Shown here: piece by piece, positions 43,779-51,992 of the stretch
Layout of the letters: each line of letters begins with the position of its first letter
Numbering within the stretch: position 1 is the stretch's first letter
Source of the DNA: Streptomyces sp. NBC_01429
Lineage (GTDB): Bacteria; Actinomycetota; Actinomycetes; Streptomycetales; Streptomycetaceae
Reading direction: 5' to 3'
DNA: 64,000 nt
Assembly (NCBI RefSeq): GCF_036231945.1
Contig: NZ_CP109599.1
Coordinates: 4,124,501 to 4,188,500 of the forward strand
Made by a program: the position numbers and the translations under genes
The notes under the pieces: generated by a model
The model's input: only the letters and a program-made list of their open reading frames with translations
The model's database searches: none
Told to the model about the DNA's origin: nothing

Positions 43779-44072
43779 GTGCCCTCACCTCGAATTCGTG
43801 CTGACCGGATGGCCGCACGTCTCTCCGGCGCCGGACTCGGGCTCGCCGTACGCGTGCTGGACCACTCCGGCCACCTGTGCGTGGAGACGGAGGTACCGGA
43901 ATCGGTTCTGGCCAGGGCCGATTCCTGGAAGGAGCTTTTATCGGTACTGGAGACGGCCGACTGGTTCGGGCTTGTCGTCACCAGCGCCGGGGGCCGCATC
44001 GCATGGGCCGCAGTCAGCAAAAATGCCCCCGCGACAGCCAGCGGCGTCCGGGGGCACAGCCATCAGCTATAG
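43779..44072 (+). CDS. Hypothetical protein
   Basis: 97 residues from GTG 43779, or 87 from ATG 43809. Unrecognised, with a conserved-looking core (AVRVLDHSGHLCVETEVPES, SWKELLSVLETADWFGLVVT). Starts a run of small genes that lead to a third GntR regulator. Confidence 0.6.
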   Translation: MPSPRIRADRMAARLSGAGLGLAVRVLDHSGHLCVETEVPESVLARADSWKELLSVLETADWFGLVVTSAGGRIAWAAVSKNAPATASGVRGHSHQL

Positions 44073-44085
44073 GGAGCTGATCAGC

Positions 44086-44373
44086 GTGTTCGACTTTATC
44101 CGGCGTGCTGCCGCGTGGACTGGATGGCAGCTCGTTGCACCTTCGACGCGTCGGCGACGGCGACCGTCCGCGTACCGGGCCGCGCCGCCCCCGGTACCGT
44201 CCGCGGCTCGGACGCCGCGGTATCCGAAGCATGCGGAGCCGCTTCGAGGAGAGGACAACCTCCTCATCCGCCCGTACGTACTGACCAGCGAGGAACGAGC
44301 ACATCTGTGGCGCACGCCGCGCCGCCGCGCGCTCCTGGTCCGCCCGCACTTCGATGTCGCGGAGGTTCTGTGA
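44086..44373 (+). CDS. Hypothetical basic protein
   Basis: 95 residues. GTG 44086 follows AGGGAG nine bases upstream. The N-terminus is VFDFIRRAAAWTGWQLVAPS, the middle is Arg/Pro-rich, and the end is NLLIRPYVLTSEERAHLWRT. No domain recognised. Confidence 0.6.
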   Translation: MFDFIRRAAAWTGWQLVAPSTRRRRRPSAYRAAPPPVPSAARTPRYPKHAEPLRGEDNLLIRPYVLTSEERAHLWRTPRRRALLVRPHFDVAEVL

Positions 44374-44615
44374 TGTCCATCCGCCACCGACAAGTGCCCT
44401 CCATCGCTGCGGCGGTGCCGTACTACTCGCTCCCCTGCCGCATCGGCACGCACGAGTGCGGAGAGGCGGAGCCCAAGATTCCGCCGGCTGACGTGCCGAT
44501 CGTCTACGAGGCGTGCGTCTGTGCCTGCCATCTGCGGGCTGTCGCCGTCTCCGGCGGTACGGGCGGAGACGGCGATTCCAGCGAGGCAGAAGGAAAGGAG
44601 CGGACGCATGGGTAA
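44373..44615 (+). CDS. Hypothetical small protein with Cys residues
   Basis: 80 residues. It overlaps the previous stop (TGATG) and follows GGAGG. Four Cys and two His (SLPCRIGTHECGE, YEACVCACHLRA) could bind metal. Its end overlaps the next gene. Confidence 0.6.
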   Translation: MSIRHRQVPSIAAAVPYYSLPCRIGTHECGEAEPKIPPADVPIVYEACVCACHLRAVAVSGGTGGDGDSSEAEGKERTHG

Positions 44616-45339
44616 CCGCTACCAACACATCGCGGACGACCTCCGCCGACTGATCGCGGCGGGTACGTGGCCGGTCGGCGAGCGGTTGCCGGCCGAGCAG
44701 GAACTCGCCGCGCGCTACCGGGTCAGTACCCCAACTCTGCGCAATGCCCTGGAAGTTCTCCAGAGCGAGGGACTGGTGGAGAAGCGCCACGGCGCCGGCA
44801 ACTTCGTCCGCCGTCCCGGGCAGCGCCTCACGTACGCCAGTGAGCGCCCGGCCAACGCGGCTGTCAGCGTCGGTCTCAGCGTCAGCCACGACCGGAACAT
44901 GGTGAAGGCCGACGGCCGGTTGGCGCTGCTTTTGGCCGTACGGGTGGGCAGCCCGCTCATGGAGTACGTATTCATCGGCCACCAGGGTGCCTCCCCGCGC
45001 AGCCTGGCCCGGGTGTACGTGCCGTACGCCGTGGCGCGGCTCGGTGCGGTCGAGAGGAACGGGACTTCGCCGTGGGGCGACGACGTACGAGATCTGCTGA
45101 CGGCGGTCGGGGTACGGGCGGCGGCCACGACCGAGCGCGTCACGGCCCGGTTCCCCACGGGCGACGAGGCACAGCTGTTGCACATCACCCGACGGTCGCC
45201 GGTGCTCGCGGTGGAACGGTTCTCTACCGACTCTGGCGGGCGCGTGGTGGAGGGGGCGCTCCTCGTGCTGCCGGGTGATCGCAGCGAGATTCTGCACACG
45301 GGCCGTTCTGCGGCCGACGAGTTGGAGGCGACGGGATGA
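44608..45339 (+). CDS. GntR-family regulator (third of element)
   Basis: 243 residues. Winged helix WPVGERLPAEQELAARYRVS, then GLVEKRHGAGNFVRRPGQRL, followed by a UTRA-like domain. It is closer to the 40463 regulator than to the 42950 one. ATG 44608 follows AGGAAAGGAG. Stops overlap at both ends, so it is in an operon. Confidence 0.85.
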   Translation: MGNRYQHIADDLRRLIAAGTWPVGERLPAEQELAARYRVSTPTLRNALEVLQSEGLVEKRHGAGNFVRRPGQRLTYASERPANAAVSVGLSVSHDRNMVKADGRLALLLAVRVGSPLMEYVFIGHQGASPRSLARVYVPYAVARLGAVERNGTSPWGDDVRDLLTAVGVRAAATTERVTARFPTGDEAQLLHITRRSPVLAVERFSTDSGGRVVEGALLVLPGDRSEILHTGRSAADELEATG

Positions 45340-45716
45340 CCGGCCATCAGGACGACAGCGCTCCGGCGCCGACGCAGTTACGCGTCAACTCCCTTCGGCT
45401 GCTGCCGTGGTCCAGCCCCGAGGGCAACCCCTGCTTCCTGAGCACCGACGGTCGCGGCAGCATGATGTCCCGGCTCGCCGACGACGTGGAGGAAGCACAG
45501 ACCGGCGTGGCGGCGGAGGTGCTGGACGACGCCACAGCCATCCTTGCCGGCCGAAAAGCGAACGCGAGTGACCTCCGCCTCGCACTGACGCGGGTGACGG
45601 AGGCGCTCGGGGACGTGCTCCGGGTGGCGGAGAGCCGAGCGGCGCGGTTGTCGGTGTCGGACGATGACGACGACCAGGATGGCGGTCCTGAGCTACCTGC
45701 GGAGACGGCGGTATGA
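45336..45716 (+). CDS. Hypothetical acidic protein
   Basis: 126 residues, 4-bp overlaps at both ends. Helical centre (DLRLALTRVTEALGDVLRVA) and an Asp-rich tail. Unrecognised. Confidence 0.6.
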   Translation: MTGHQDDSAPAPTQLRVNSLRLLPWSSPEGNPCFLSTDGRGSMMSRLADDVEEAQTGVAAEVLDDATAILAGRKANASDLRLALTRVTEALGDVLRVAESRAARLSVSDDDDDQDGGPELPAETAV

Positions 45717-45901
45717 CCGCCGCGGCTCAGACACCACCGGAGAGCCGTCGCCCCAGCACCCATTGCGGATGTTGTACCGGACACCGGGTCATCTGGTGCC
45801 CGGACTGCTTCGGCTTCGAGGGCTGTGTGACCTGCCTCGGCACGTACCGAGTCGCCTGCCCGCTCTGCGCCGGCGGAACGCTGGACCCCATCCGCTGGTG
45901 A
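45713..45901 (+). CDS. Small zinc-finger-like protein
   Basis: 62 residues with CGCCTGH, CPDC, CVTC and CPLC, enough ligands for two zinc sites. Last gene of the run; a hairpin follows. Confidence 0.62.
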   Translation: MTAAAQTPPESRRPSTHCGCCTGHRVIWCPDCFGFEGCVTCLGTYRVACPLCAGGTLDPIRW

Positions 45902-45917
45902 CAGCGTCGCCCTGCTG

Positions 45918-45960
45918 ACTGCGGGTCGGCCCCCTCTACATGGGGGCGCCGGCCCGCAGT
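45918..45960. terminator. Bidirectional hairpin between converging genes
   Basis: ACTGCGGG (45918-45925) pairs with CCCGCAGT (45953-45960), with G+C-rich inner pairing, between the small-gene operon and the FkbM gene. Confidence 0.7.
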
Positions 45961-45974
45961 GCGTGGGGCGTACG

Positions 45975-46898
45975 TCAGGAGAGTGTCTCCGCGTGGATCC
46001 GGGAGAAGATCAGATCGCTCTCGCCATCGAGGGGCCCCCGCCACCGCACGGGTACGACGGCCTTGTTCCGGATCGCCGCCGGGTAGCTCTCGGGCGCGTA
46101 GTCATTGGCGAGCCGGTAGACGTGGAAACCGTGATCCCGCATCGTCCGCAGCAACTCCTCGGCGGAGTCGCCGAGCAGCGCCATCCGGTCGGGGGTCACC
46201 TCGACCGTGATCTCGGCGTCCGGCCGCAGCTTGTCGAGCAGGGGCACCATCCCCCGTACGACCGGCCCCTCGGCCCCCTCGACGTCGATCTTGATCACCC
46301 GGGCGCTCGTGATCTCCTCGACCGTGAGCAGCTCGGGCAGCGGCAACGCCTCGATCTCGAACGACGACTCGGCCGGCCCGTCGTACGGGACGATGCTGTT
46401 CGCGCCCATGTTCGCCGAGCTGGCCAGCACGAACGTCAAGGTCTTCCGGCTGTCGGAGACGGCGCCATTGACCGCTCGGACGTTGTCGCAGCCGTTGAGT
46501 TGCGTGTGTTGCAGCAGCCTCTGATGGAATGCGGGCGAAGCTTCGATCGCCACGACCCGGCCCTCGGCCCCGACCAGCCCGGCCGCCAGCACGCTGTAGT
46601 ACCCGATGTTCGCGCCGACGTCGACGAACGTGTCCCCGGGCCGCAGCCGCCCCTGAAGCCACCGCGTCATGTGCGGTTCCCACACCCCGAACATGTACAG
46701 GTACCGCTGGATCAGATCCTCTGTGTCGACGGCGAATCGGGCGTCGAACCGGGACCGGGTAACCCGCCGCCGTGGGCGTTCACGGAGCCGCGGGTTCAAG
46801 TACCGCCCGGCCAAGGCGGCCTTGCCGAGGGCCCCGGGGGCGTCTCGTACGTAGCCCCTCCCGAGGGTGATCAATAGATCTGAGCTGCGACTGAGCAT
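45975..46898 (-). CDS. FkbM-family methyltransferase
   Basis: 307 residues. SAM-dependent fold: motif I TFVDVGANIGYYSVLAAG, acidic end of strand 2 VVAIEASPAFH, later VIKIDVEGAEGPVVRGM typical of FkbM. These usually O-methylate sugars or polyketides. ATG 46898 follows GGAGAGG; GTG 46964 is an upstream alternative. Cargo; it is not next to the glycosyltransferase. The region 46965-47326 holds no clear gene. Confidence 0.85.
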   Translation of the reverse strand: MLSRSSDLLITLGRGYVRDAPGALGKAALAGRYLNPRLRERPRRRVTRSRFDARFAVDTEDLIQRYLYMFGVWEPHMTRWLQGRLRPGDTFVDVGANIGYYSVLAAGLVGAEGRVVAIEASPAFHQRLLQHTQLNGCDNVRAVNGAVSDSRKTLTFVLASSANMGANSIVPYDGPAESSFEIEALPLPELLTVEEITSARVIKIDVEGAEGPVVRGMVPLLDKLRPDAEITVEVTPDRMALLGDSAEELLRTMRDHGFHVYRLANDYAPESYPAAIRNKAVVPVRWRGPLDGESDLIFSRIHAETLS

Positions 46899-47326
46899 CC
46901 AACTGGCCTCTCCGCCGGGTCCGCGTAAACCGTAGCCCGGCCGAGAGGCGCTCGCGATGCTCACTTCAGGGTTGCGTGGCTATGCGGGCGCCGGTGTAAG
47001 GGCACCCGTCCAAGGCCCGGCTGCCGCGCGTTTCATAGCGTGGATGCGCCGTCCATTCAAGGCTGCCGGGTGGCAGAAATACCGGATAGCCGCAGGTCAG
47101 ATCCATTGAATGGAAGTCGTTCGCTGGCAAGTCTGGTGCCAGGCCAACGCCGGGTGGCGCCGCCCGGTGGAGCCAAGACAGAACCGCTCTCGGCGAGCTT
47201 GCGTGGCTAACTACCGCACTCGCCAAAGTGTCCCCGTCTTGCTCCAGCTACCCCGTTCTGAGGGGGCGGAGCACCCTTCCGCGTTCGGTCTGCCGTACGC
47301 CCGAGTCCCTTGAAGGACGAAGCCCG

Positions 47327-47530
47327 ATGAGCTCGACCGGTCCCCAGGACCACACCCAGATGCTTCTGTTGCTCGTACTCGTGTTGGTCTTCGGATTCCT
47401 CATGGTGGTCTTCGTTGGCCTGCTGTATGTGGCGCACCAACACCCGAGCCTTTCCACGCCGCTCGTCGTTGCCATGACCGGCGTCGCTCTTGTGGTCGGC
47501 ATCCTTGCGTTCGTCATCGCCCTCCGGTAG
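47327..47530 (+). CDS. Small two-helix membrane protein
   Basis: 67 residues, two hydrophobic helices (LLLLVLVLVFGFLMVVFVGL and VVAMTGVALVVGILAFVIAL). ATG 47327 is preceded by GAAGGA. Function unknown. Confidence 0.6.
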   Translation: MSSTGPQDHTQMLLLLVLVLVFGFLMVVFVGLLYVAHQHPSLSTPLVVAMTGVALVVGILAFVIALR

Positions 47531-47672
47531 CGCTTCACCGTGCTCTGAGGCTGACGACCCGAGCCAACGAGGCGGGCCGTGAAGTTCCTGCTTCAGCATT
47601 ACCGCTGTCCCCCAGCGGCCGCGCTTCTAAGATTCTGAGAGATCTAGATGACTTCGGCTGCTGGGGGACAGG

Positions 47673-48242
47673 TTGGGTACCGGCGAGCAGCTCGTGACCA
47701 TCGCTGCCGTGTTGTTGGGCGCGATGACGACGCATCTCACCAACTATGTGATGGAGCGGAGCCGGCATCAGCGCGAGCTGCTGACCCGGTGGGACGACCG
47801 GAAGTTGGATGCCTACGGGGGATACGTCGACCGGGTGCGGGCTGGGATCTTTCTGGCTGTGCAGTTGTACGAGCATGTGGAAGGGATCCGGCGGAGCGAG
47901 CGGCCCGAGGTCGAGATGCGGGGGGAGCTTGCGGAGGCCGAGAGGCAGCGGGGGCGGTCGTTTGAGCAGATCATGCTGCTCGGTGGCGACGAGGTGGTGG
48001 AGGCGGCTCACGAGCTGCATGCCGCGGTTCGCGCGATCGACTGGCAGGCCACCGGGAGAACTGAGGGCACTTTGGACGAGTGGCGGGAGCGGAACCGGGT
48101 CGTCTTCCGAGAGATCAACGAGTTCCATGAGGCGGCTCGCGTGGATCTCGGAGTTCAGGGCAAGGTCACTGGGGAAAACCATCCCGAGCGGGATCTCCTG
48201 CTGCCGGCCGCCCGGCGGGATGGTGAAGGAGCGGCGGACTGA
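47673..48242 (+). CDS. Hypothetical one-helix membrane protein with helical cytoplasmic domain
   Basis: 189 residues, probable TTG start after GGGGGAC. N-terminal hydrophobic stretch (LVTIAAVLLGAMTTHLTNYV), then charged helices (RWDDRKLDAYGGYVDRVRAG). The C-terminus (VQGKVTGENHPERDLLLP) recurs as broken copies at 28751-28852 and 49394-49451. Proteins of this type are common in Streptomyces; function unknown. Confidence 0.65.
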   Translation: MGTGEQLVTIAAVLLGAMTTHLTNYVMERSRHQRELLTRWDDRKLDAYGGYVDRVRAGIFLAVQLYEHVEGIRRSERPEVEMRGELAEAERQRGRSFEQIMLLGGDEVVEAAHELHAAVRAIDWQATGRTEGTLDEWRERNRVVFREINEFHEAARVDLGVQGKVTGENHPERDLLLPAARRDGEGAAD

Positions 48243-48501
48243 AGAGAGGGTTGGCAGGCTGAGGCTCGCATCGCGCCTGCCTGGCTCCCCGCTGCCTCCA
48301 CGCCCCGGTCACGCCCCCTGGCTGTACCGGGTGGGATTTGCTTCTCTGCCCTCCAACGCAAAGTTGTCTTGACCAACGAATTCTTCGACCTTGCCAAGGA
48401 ATTATCAGCCGAACCAGCTAGATGATCGCCCACTCAGAGATTTCGGAGTCGAATACCCAACTCGACTGGCATCAACAGCATCAGGTATTGGGGGAAACAG
48501 G

Positions 48502-49236
48502 ATGGACTGGCAGTGCGCGAAATGCGGAATCCCTCTCACGCTCGTCGACGAGGAGTCGATATCCGACGCCACCCGCCGCCACTCAAGCGAAGCTGTCCAC
48601 GCATGGACCGGCGCTCGGCGGGCACTTCCCAACGGCACTGAGCAACGGTGGCTCACCCCTTCCGAGCGCGCCGACCGGTCCGAGCGCGCCCGGATCGCCC
48701 TCCTCAGACCCGGTTACAGATCCAAATTGCCTGACCTCGACACCTCGGAGCAGAGTCGGATGAAACGGGGCCTTCCCGCCGATCAAGGCCGAGGGGAGAC
48801 TGTGAAGAAAGTCAATGGAGGAGCTGTATGGGGCTTTGCGGCTCTTGTCGTCGGTTTCGCCATGGTCATCGGCGTGGCCATCGACTCTGACGAGGAGCCC
48901 GGCTCTAGCCCCTCTGGACTGCCCACTGCCGTGTACTCAGAGTCTGATGTCAGCTCTGCTGAGTCGTACGCCCCTTCGTCTCCCGAGTCCGAAGAAAGTC
49001 CGCCGACACCGGCTATACCGTTCGACTCTCCCGCCACCGCGTACGCCCCTGAGCCCGGCAAGGGCTTAAAGACCACGAGAGGCTGGCATCGTGACGCGCG
49101 CGACAACGACGGCTACTACGACGGAAACTACGGTAACGACGGCGAGTGGCACCGTAAGCACGGTAATGCTGACGAGTATTACGACGGTAACTATGACAAC
49201 GACGACGATTACCATCGTAAATACGGCAGGAACTGA
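48502..49236 (+). CDS. Zinc-ribbon, membrane-anchored protein with YYDGNY repeats
   Basis: 244 residues. It begins MDWQCAKCGIPLTLVDEESI with one CxxC pair, has a helix near residues 117-133 (VWGFAALVVGFAMVIGVAI), a Ser/Pro/Glu-rich segment, and two 21-residue repeats built on YYDGNYxND and HRKxG at the end. The tail is probably extracellular. Unrecognised. Confidence 0.6.
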   Translation: MDWQCAKCGIPLTLVDEESISDATRRHSSEAVHAWTGARRALPNGTEQRWLTPSERADRSERARIALLRPGYRSKLPDLDTSEQSRMKRGLPADQGRGETVKKVNGGAVWGFAALVVGFAMVIGVAIDSDEEPGSSPSGLPTAVYSESDVSSAESYAPSSPESEESPPTPAIPFDSPATAYAPEPGKGLKTTRGWHRDARDNDGYYDGNYGNDGEWHRKHGNADEYYDGNYDNDDDYHRKYGRN

Positions 49237-49241
49237 CTGCG

Positions 49242-49267
49242 CACCTCCCCCCCTGCAAGGGGAGGTG
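49242..49267 (+). terminator. Hairpin after the YYDGNY-repeat gene
   Basis: CACCTCCCC (49242-49250) pairs with GGGGAGGTG (49259-49267). Confidence 0.75.
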
Positions 49268-49393
49268 ACACGACGGCACCGGTTAAACCGGGGTGCCGCA
49301 CCGCTCAACGGCGGACCTCCCGCGCCGCATCTTGCGCACCGGGTGGAAACTTCATCGCAGCCTCCTCGACGTCCTAGGGGTGCTGGAGGAGTG

Positions 49394-49451
49394 GTGAGCG
49401 GGCCTCCTGCTGCCGGCCGCTCGGCGTGAGGGGGAGGGAGCGGCGGGCTGA
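49394..49451 (+). pseudogene. 3' remnant related to the gene at 47673
   Basis: 58 bases closely resembling 48184-48242, the end of that gene, with one base missing so the frame is lost. It lies 118 bases before attR. No other coding remnant is visible between 49268 and 49569. Confidence 0.7.
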
Positions 49452-49569
49452 GGCCCGTACCGCTGTACCGCACCTCCTGTCCCCTTGGTGTCCCCCACGG
49501 GGGCCCCGAGTCGCCCGTGATGTGGTGTTCGTAGTGGTCAGCGGCTTACGGGAATCGGGCGCTGGATCC

Positions 49570-49635
49570 TCTTGAAAACCGTCGTGGCAGCGATGTCACC
49601 GTGGGTTCAAATCCCACACCCACCGCAGCAGGTCA
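49570..49635 (+). other. attR (66-bp core)
   Basis: Exact copy of 29026-29091. It contains only the 3' half of tRNA-Ser, so no functional tRNA is encoded here. Confidence 0.92.
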
Positions 49636-49636
49636 G

Positions 49637-49667
49637 AAGGGGTGTCTCCGGGGTGGAGGCGCCCCTT
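49637..49667 (+). terminator. Chromosomal-side tRNA terminator after attR
   Basis: AAGGGG/CCCCTT stem with a G+C-rich interior, matching in plan the hairpin after attL. Confidence 0.65.
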
Positions 49668-49789
49668 TGGCGTTTCTTGTGCCGCAGGTCTCTGCCTGCC
49701 TGAGAGGGCGCGGTCGGCAGGGCGGCGGCTGTGTCAGGGTTGTCGGGTGGGGAGTGGGGGGTGTTCTGTGGGGTGGAGGAGGAGAGCCG

Positions 49790-50161
49790 GTGCGGATCGG
49801 TGACGTGGCCGCGGGAGCGGGAGTCAGTACTCGGGTGCTTCGCTACTACGAGCAGCAGCGGTTGCTCGTCTCGACGCGGACGCCGGCCGGGCACCGGCAG
49901 TACGACGAGAGTGCCGTGGAGCGGGTGCGGCTCATTCAGCTGTTCTATGGCGCGGGGCTCTCCAGCAAGGCCATCCGTGAGGTGCTGCCCTCGGTGGACG
50001 CGGGCGAGGTGGCTCCGGGGGTGGTGGAGTTGCTGACGGCCGAGCGTCGGCGGGTGGAGCAGCGGATCTCCGATCTGCATGGGGTGCGCGACCGCCTGGA
50101 CGAAGTGATCGACGCCGCGGTCAACCCCCACCACGACTGCGCCGCCACGTCAGCGCCCTGA
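49790..50161 (+). CDS. MerR-family regulator
   Basis: 123 residues. HTH and wing IGDVAAGAGVSTRVLRYYEQ, dimerisation helix ERRRVEQRISDLHGVRDRLD, and a C-terminal His-His-Asp-Cys that could sense metal or redox state. GTG 49790 follows GGAGGAGG. It precedes the quinone oxidoreductase in the same direction and probably controls it. Confidence 0.88.
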   Translation: MRIGDVAAGAGVSTRVLRYYEQQRLLVSTRTPAGHRQYDESAVERVRLIQLFYGAGLSSKAIREVLPSVDAGEVAPGVVELLTAERRRVEQRISDLHGVRDRLDEVIDAAVNPHHDCAATSAP

Positions 50162-50291
50162 CGCGGATGCCCGCACTCGCGGGCATGACTTGCACTTGAC
50201 ACCGGTGTCAAGTCCTAGCGTCTGGAGTCATCGGCAGGGTGCTGACGCCGCGAGGCGTCGGCGCCCGTGGGACGTGGTCCAGGAGATGACA

Positions 50292-51215
50292 ATGAGTGAA
50301 GCGTTCGGGTTCCGTGAGTTCGGCGGTCCGCAGGTCCAGGTGTTCTTCGACCGGCCGGATCCGGTTCCGAATCCGGCGGAAGTGCTGGTGCGGGTCACCG
50401 TCGCCAGCGTCAACCCCCTTGATTTCAAGCTGCGTTCCGGCATCGCCCCGCAGTTCTACGGCGAACAGCCGTTCCCGCACGTGCTGGGGGCGGAGGCCAC
50501 CGGTGTCGTGCTGGCGGTGGGAGCTGAGGTCGAGGGAATCGCCGTGGGCGACACCGTGTTCGGCTGCACGCTCACCGGGGCCGGCACCTTCGCGCGGACC
50601 ACGGTCCTGGACGGGGCCAACACCGCGCGCAAGCCCGAGGGGCTCCGCGACGACTGGGCGGCCACCATCCCCGTGGCGGTCACGTCCGCCCTCAACGCGG
50701 TGGACCAGCTCGGCCTGCCCGGCGGGGCGACCGTCCTGGTCAACGGGGTCGGAGGAGGCGTCGGGCTGGTGACCGCGCAGGTCGCCCGCGACCGCGGCCT
50801 GAACGTCATCGGTACGGGCGGCACCGCCAAGCGGACGCTCGCCGAGGCGGTCGGCGTGACGTTCGTCGACTACACCGACGGCGATGCCGTCCGGCAGGTG
50901 CGCGACCTCGCGCCTGACGGTGTCGACGGTGTGGTGGACCTCGTCGGCGGCGCGTCCCTGCGCGCCGTGGCGCCGCTGGCGCGCGAGGTCGGGAAGGTGG
51001 TGTCCGTCACCGACCCGACGGTGTCCGAACTCGGTGGCGAGATGGTGCGCCGCCGGGTGGACCGGTCCGACCTGGAGCGCGCCGCCGCGCTCATGGTCCA
51101 GGGGCGTCTCGACCCGTATGTCGTCAAGACCTACCCCTTCTCCCAGGCAGCCGAAGCCCTGGCCCTCGTGGAGCACGGCCACGCCCTCGGCAAGGTCGTC
51201 ATCGACATGGCGTGA
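50292..51215 (+). CDS. NADPH:quinone oxidoreductase-like (zinc-free MDR)
   Basis: 307 residues. GroES-like N-domain, then a Rossmann motif (VLVNGVGGGVGLVTAQVARD). No structural or catalytic Zn cysteines. ATG 50292 is six bases from AGGAG; ATG 50286 abuts it. Its pairing with a MerR regulator suggests response to electrophiles or redox stress. Confidence 0.88.
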   Translation: MSEAFGFREFGGPQVQVFFDRPDPVPNPAEVLVRVTVASVNPLDFKLRSGIAPQFYGEQPFPHVLGAEATGVVLAVGAEVEGIAVGDTVFGCTLTGAGTFARTTVLDGANTARKPEGLRDDWAATIPVAVTSALNAVDQLGLPGGATVLVNGVGGGVGLVTAQVARDRGLNVIGTGGTAKRTLAEAVGVTFVDYTDGDAVRQVRDLAPDGVDGVVDLVGGASLRAVAPLAREVGKVVSVTDPTVSELGGEMVRRRVDRSDLERAAALMVQGRLDPYVVKTYPFSQAAEALALVEHGHALGKVVIDMA

Positions 51216-51317
51216 CCTGAGAGGGGGAGGGGGTGGGGGAGGGGGGTTTCGCTCGGGCCCGCGTCCGGATGATGGACGGGGATTCTGTTGCACCTGTCTT
51301 GTATCTAAGCTGTGCAC

Positions 51318-51992
51318 ATGCCATCCGCGCCCGCCCCCGCCCCCGTCGTGCCCGTGAAACCGCCACCCGCCGCCGAGCGGGTCTACAGCCACATCAAGGA
51401 AGCGGTGCTCGACCGCCGCTACGAGGGCGGCACCCTGCTCACCGAGGGGGAGTTGGCGGACGCGGTCGGGGTGTCCCGTACTCCTGTGCGCGAGGCGCTG
51501 CTCAAGCTGGAGGTCGAGGGGCTGATCAAGCTCTACCCGAAGAAGGGCGCCCTCGTGCTGGCCGTCTCCGCGCAGGAGATCGCGGATGTCGTCGAGACGC
51601 GGCTGCTGGTGGAGGAGTTCGCCGTACGGAAGGCCGTGCCCGCGTCCGCCGCGCTGATCGCCCGGCTGGAGGAGCGGCTGGAGGAGCAGCGCCGGCGGGC
51701 CGAGGACGGGGATCTCGCGGCGGTGGCCGTGAGCGACCGGAGCTTCCACGCCGAGATCGTGCGCAACGCCGGTAACCAGATCCTGCTGAAGCTGTACGAC
51801 CAGCTCAGGGACCGGCAGTTGCGGATGGGGGTCGCCGTGCTGGAGGCGCACCCGGACCGTATCGCCAAGAACGTCACCGAGCACGCCGAGATGCTCGAAG
51901 CCATCAGGGCGGGCGACGCCGACCGCGCCGCCGCCTGCGTGCGGAGCCATGTCGGCCGGGTCAAGGTGCTGGTCAGGGGGGAAGCCCGGTGA
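51318..51992 (+). CDS. GntR/FadR-type regulator (FCD domain)
   Basis: About 224 residues. Winged helix LLTEGELADAVGVSRTPVRE, then EGLIKLYPKKGALVL, followed by an FCD helical domain (VVETRLLVEEFAVRKA; RNAGNQILLKLYDQLRDRQL). ATG 51318 (MPSAPAPAP) or GTG 51312 are possible. Its stop overlaps the MFS start by 4 bp, so it probably controls that transporter. Confidence 0.9.
   Translation: MPSAPAPAPVVPVKPPPAAERVYSHIKEAVLDRRYEGGTLLTEGELADAVGVSRTPVREALLKLEVEGLIKLYPKKGALVLAVSAQEIADVVETRLLVEEFAVRKAVPASAALIARLEERLEEQRRRAEDGDLAAVAVSDRSFHAEIVRNAGNQILLKLYDQLRDRQLRMGVAVLEAHPDRIAKNVTEHAEMLEAIRAGDADRAAACVRSHVGRVKVLVRGEAR

Larger units (their letters stand above)
29026..49635. mobile_element. Actinomycete integrative and conjugative element in tRNA-Ser
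   Basis: Bounded by a 66-bp identical direct repeat of the tRNA-Ser 3' half (29026-29091 and 49570-49635). Inside are integrase, excisionase-like, replication, FtsK/TraB transfer, Spd-like and three GntR genes, which together define an AICE. The replication gene is a DnaB-N/DUF3987 fusion rather than the RepSA or Prim-Pol types. All core modules look intact, so it may be mobile. Confidence 0.92.

Noticed and set aside
43762..44085. Longer upstream start for the 44086 gene
   Set aside because: The added residues look like an out-of-frame reading of the 43779 gene, and GTG 44086 has a proper ribosome site.
41257..46898. Natural-product gene cluster (glycosyltransferase plus FkbM methyltransferase)
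   Set aside because: No core synthase, sugar-nucleotide or resistance genes; the two enzymes are isolated cargo in an AICE.
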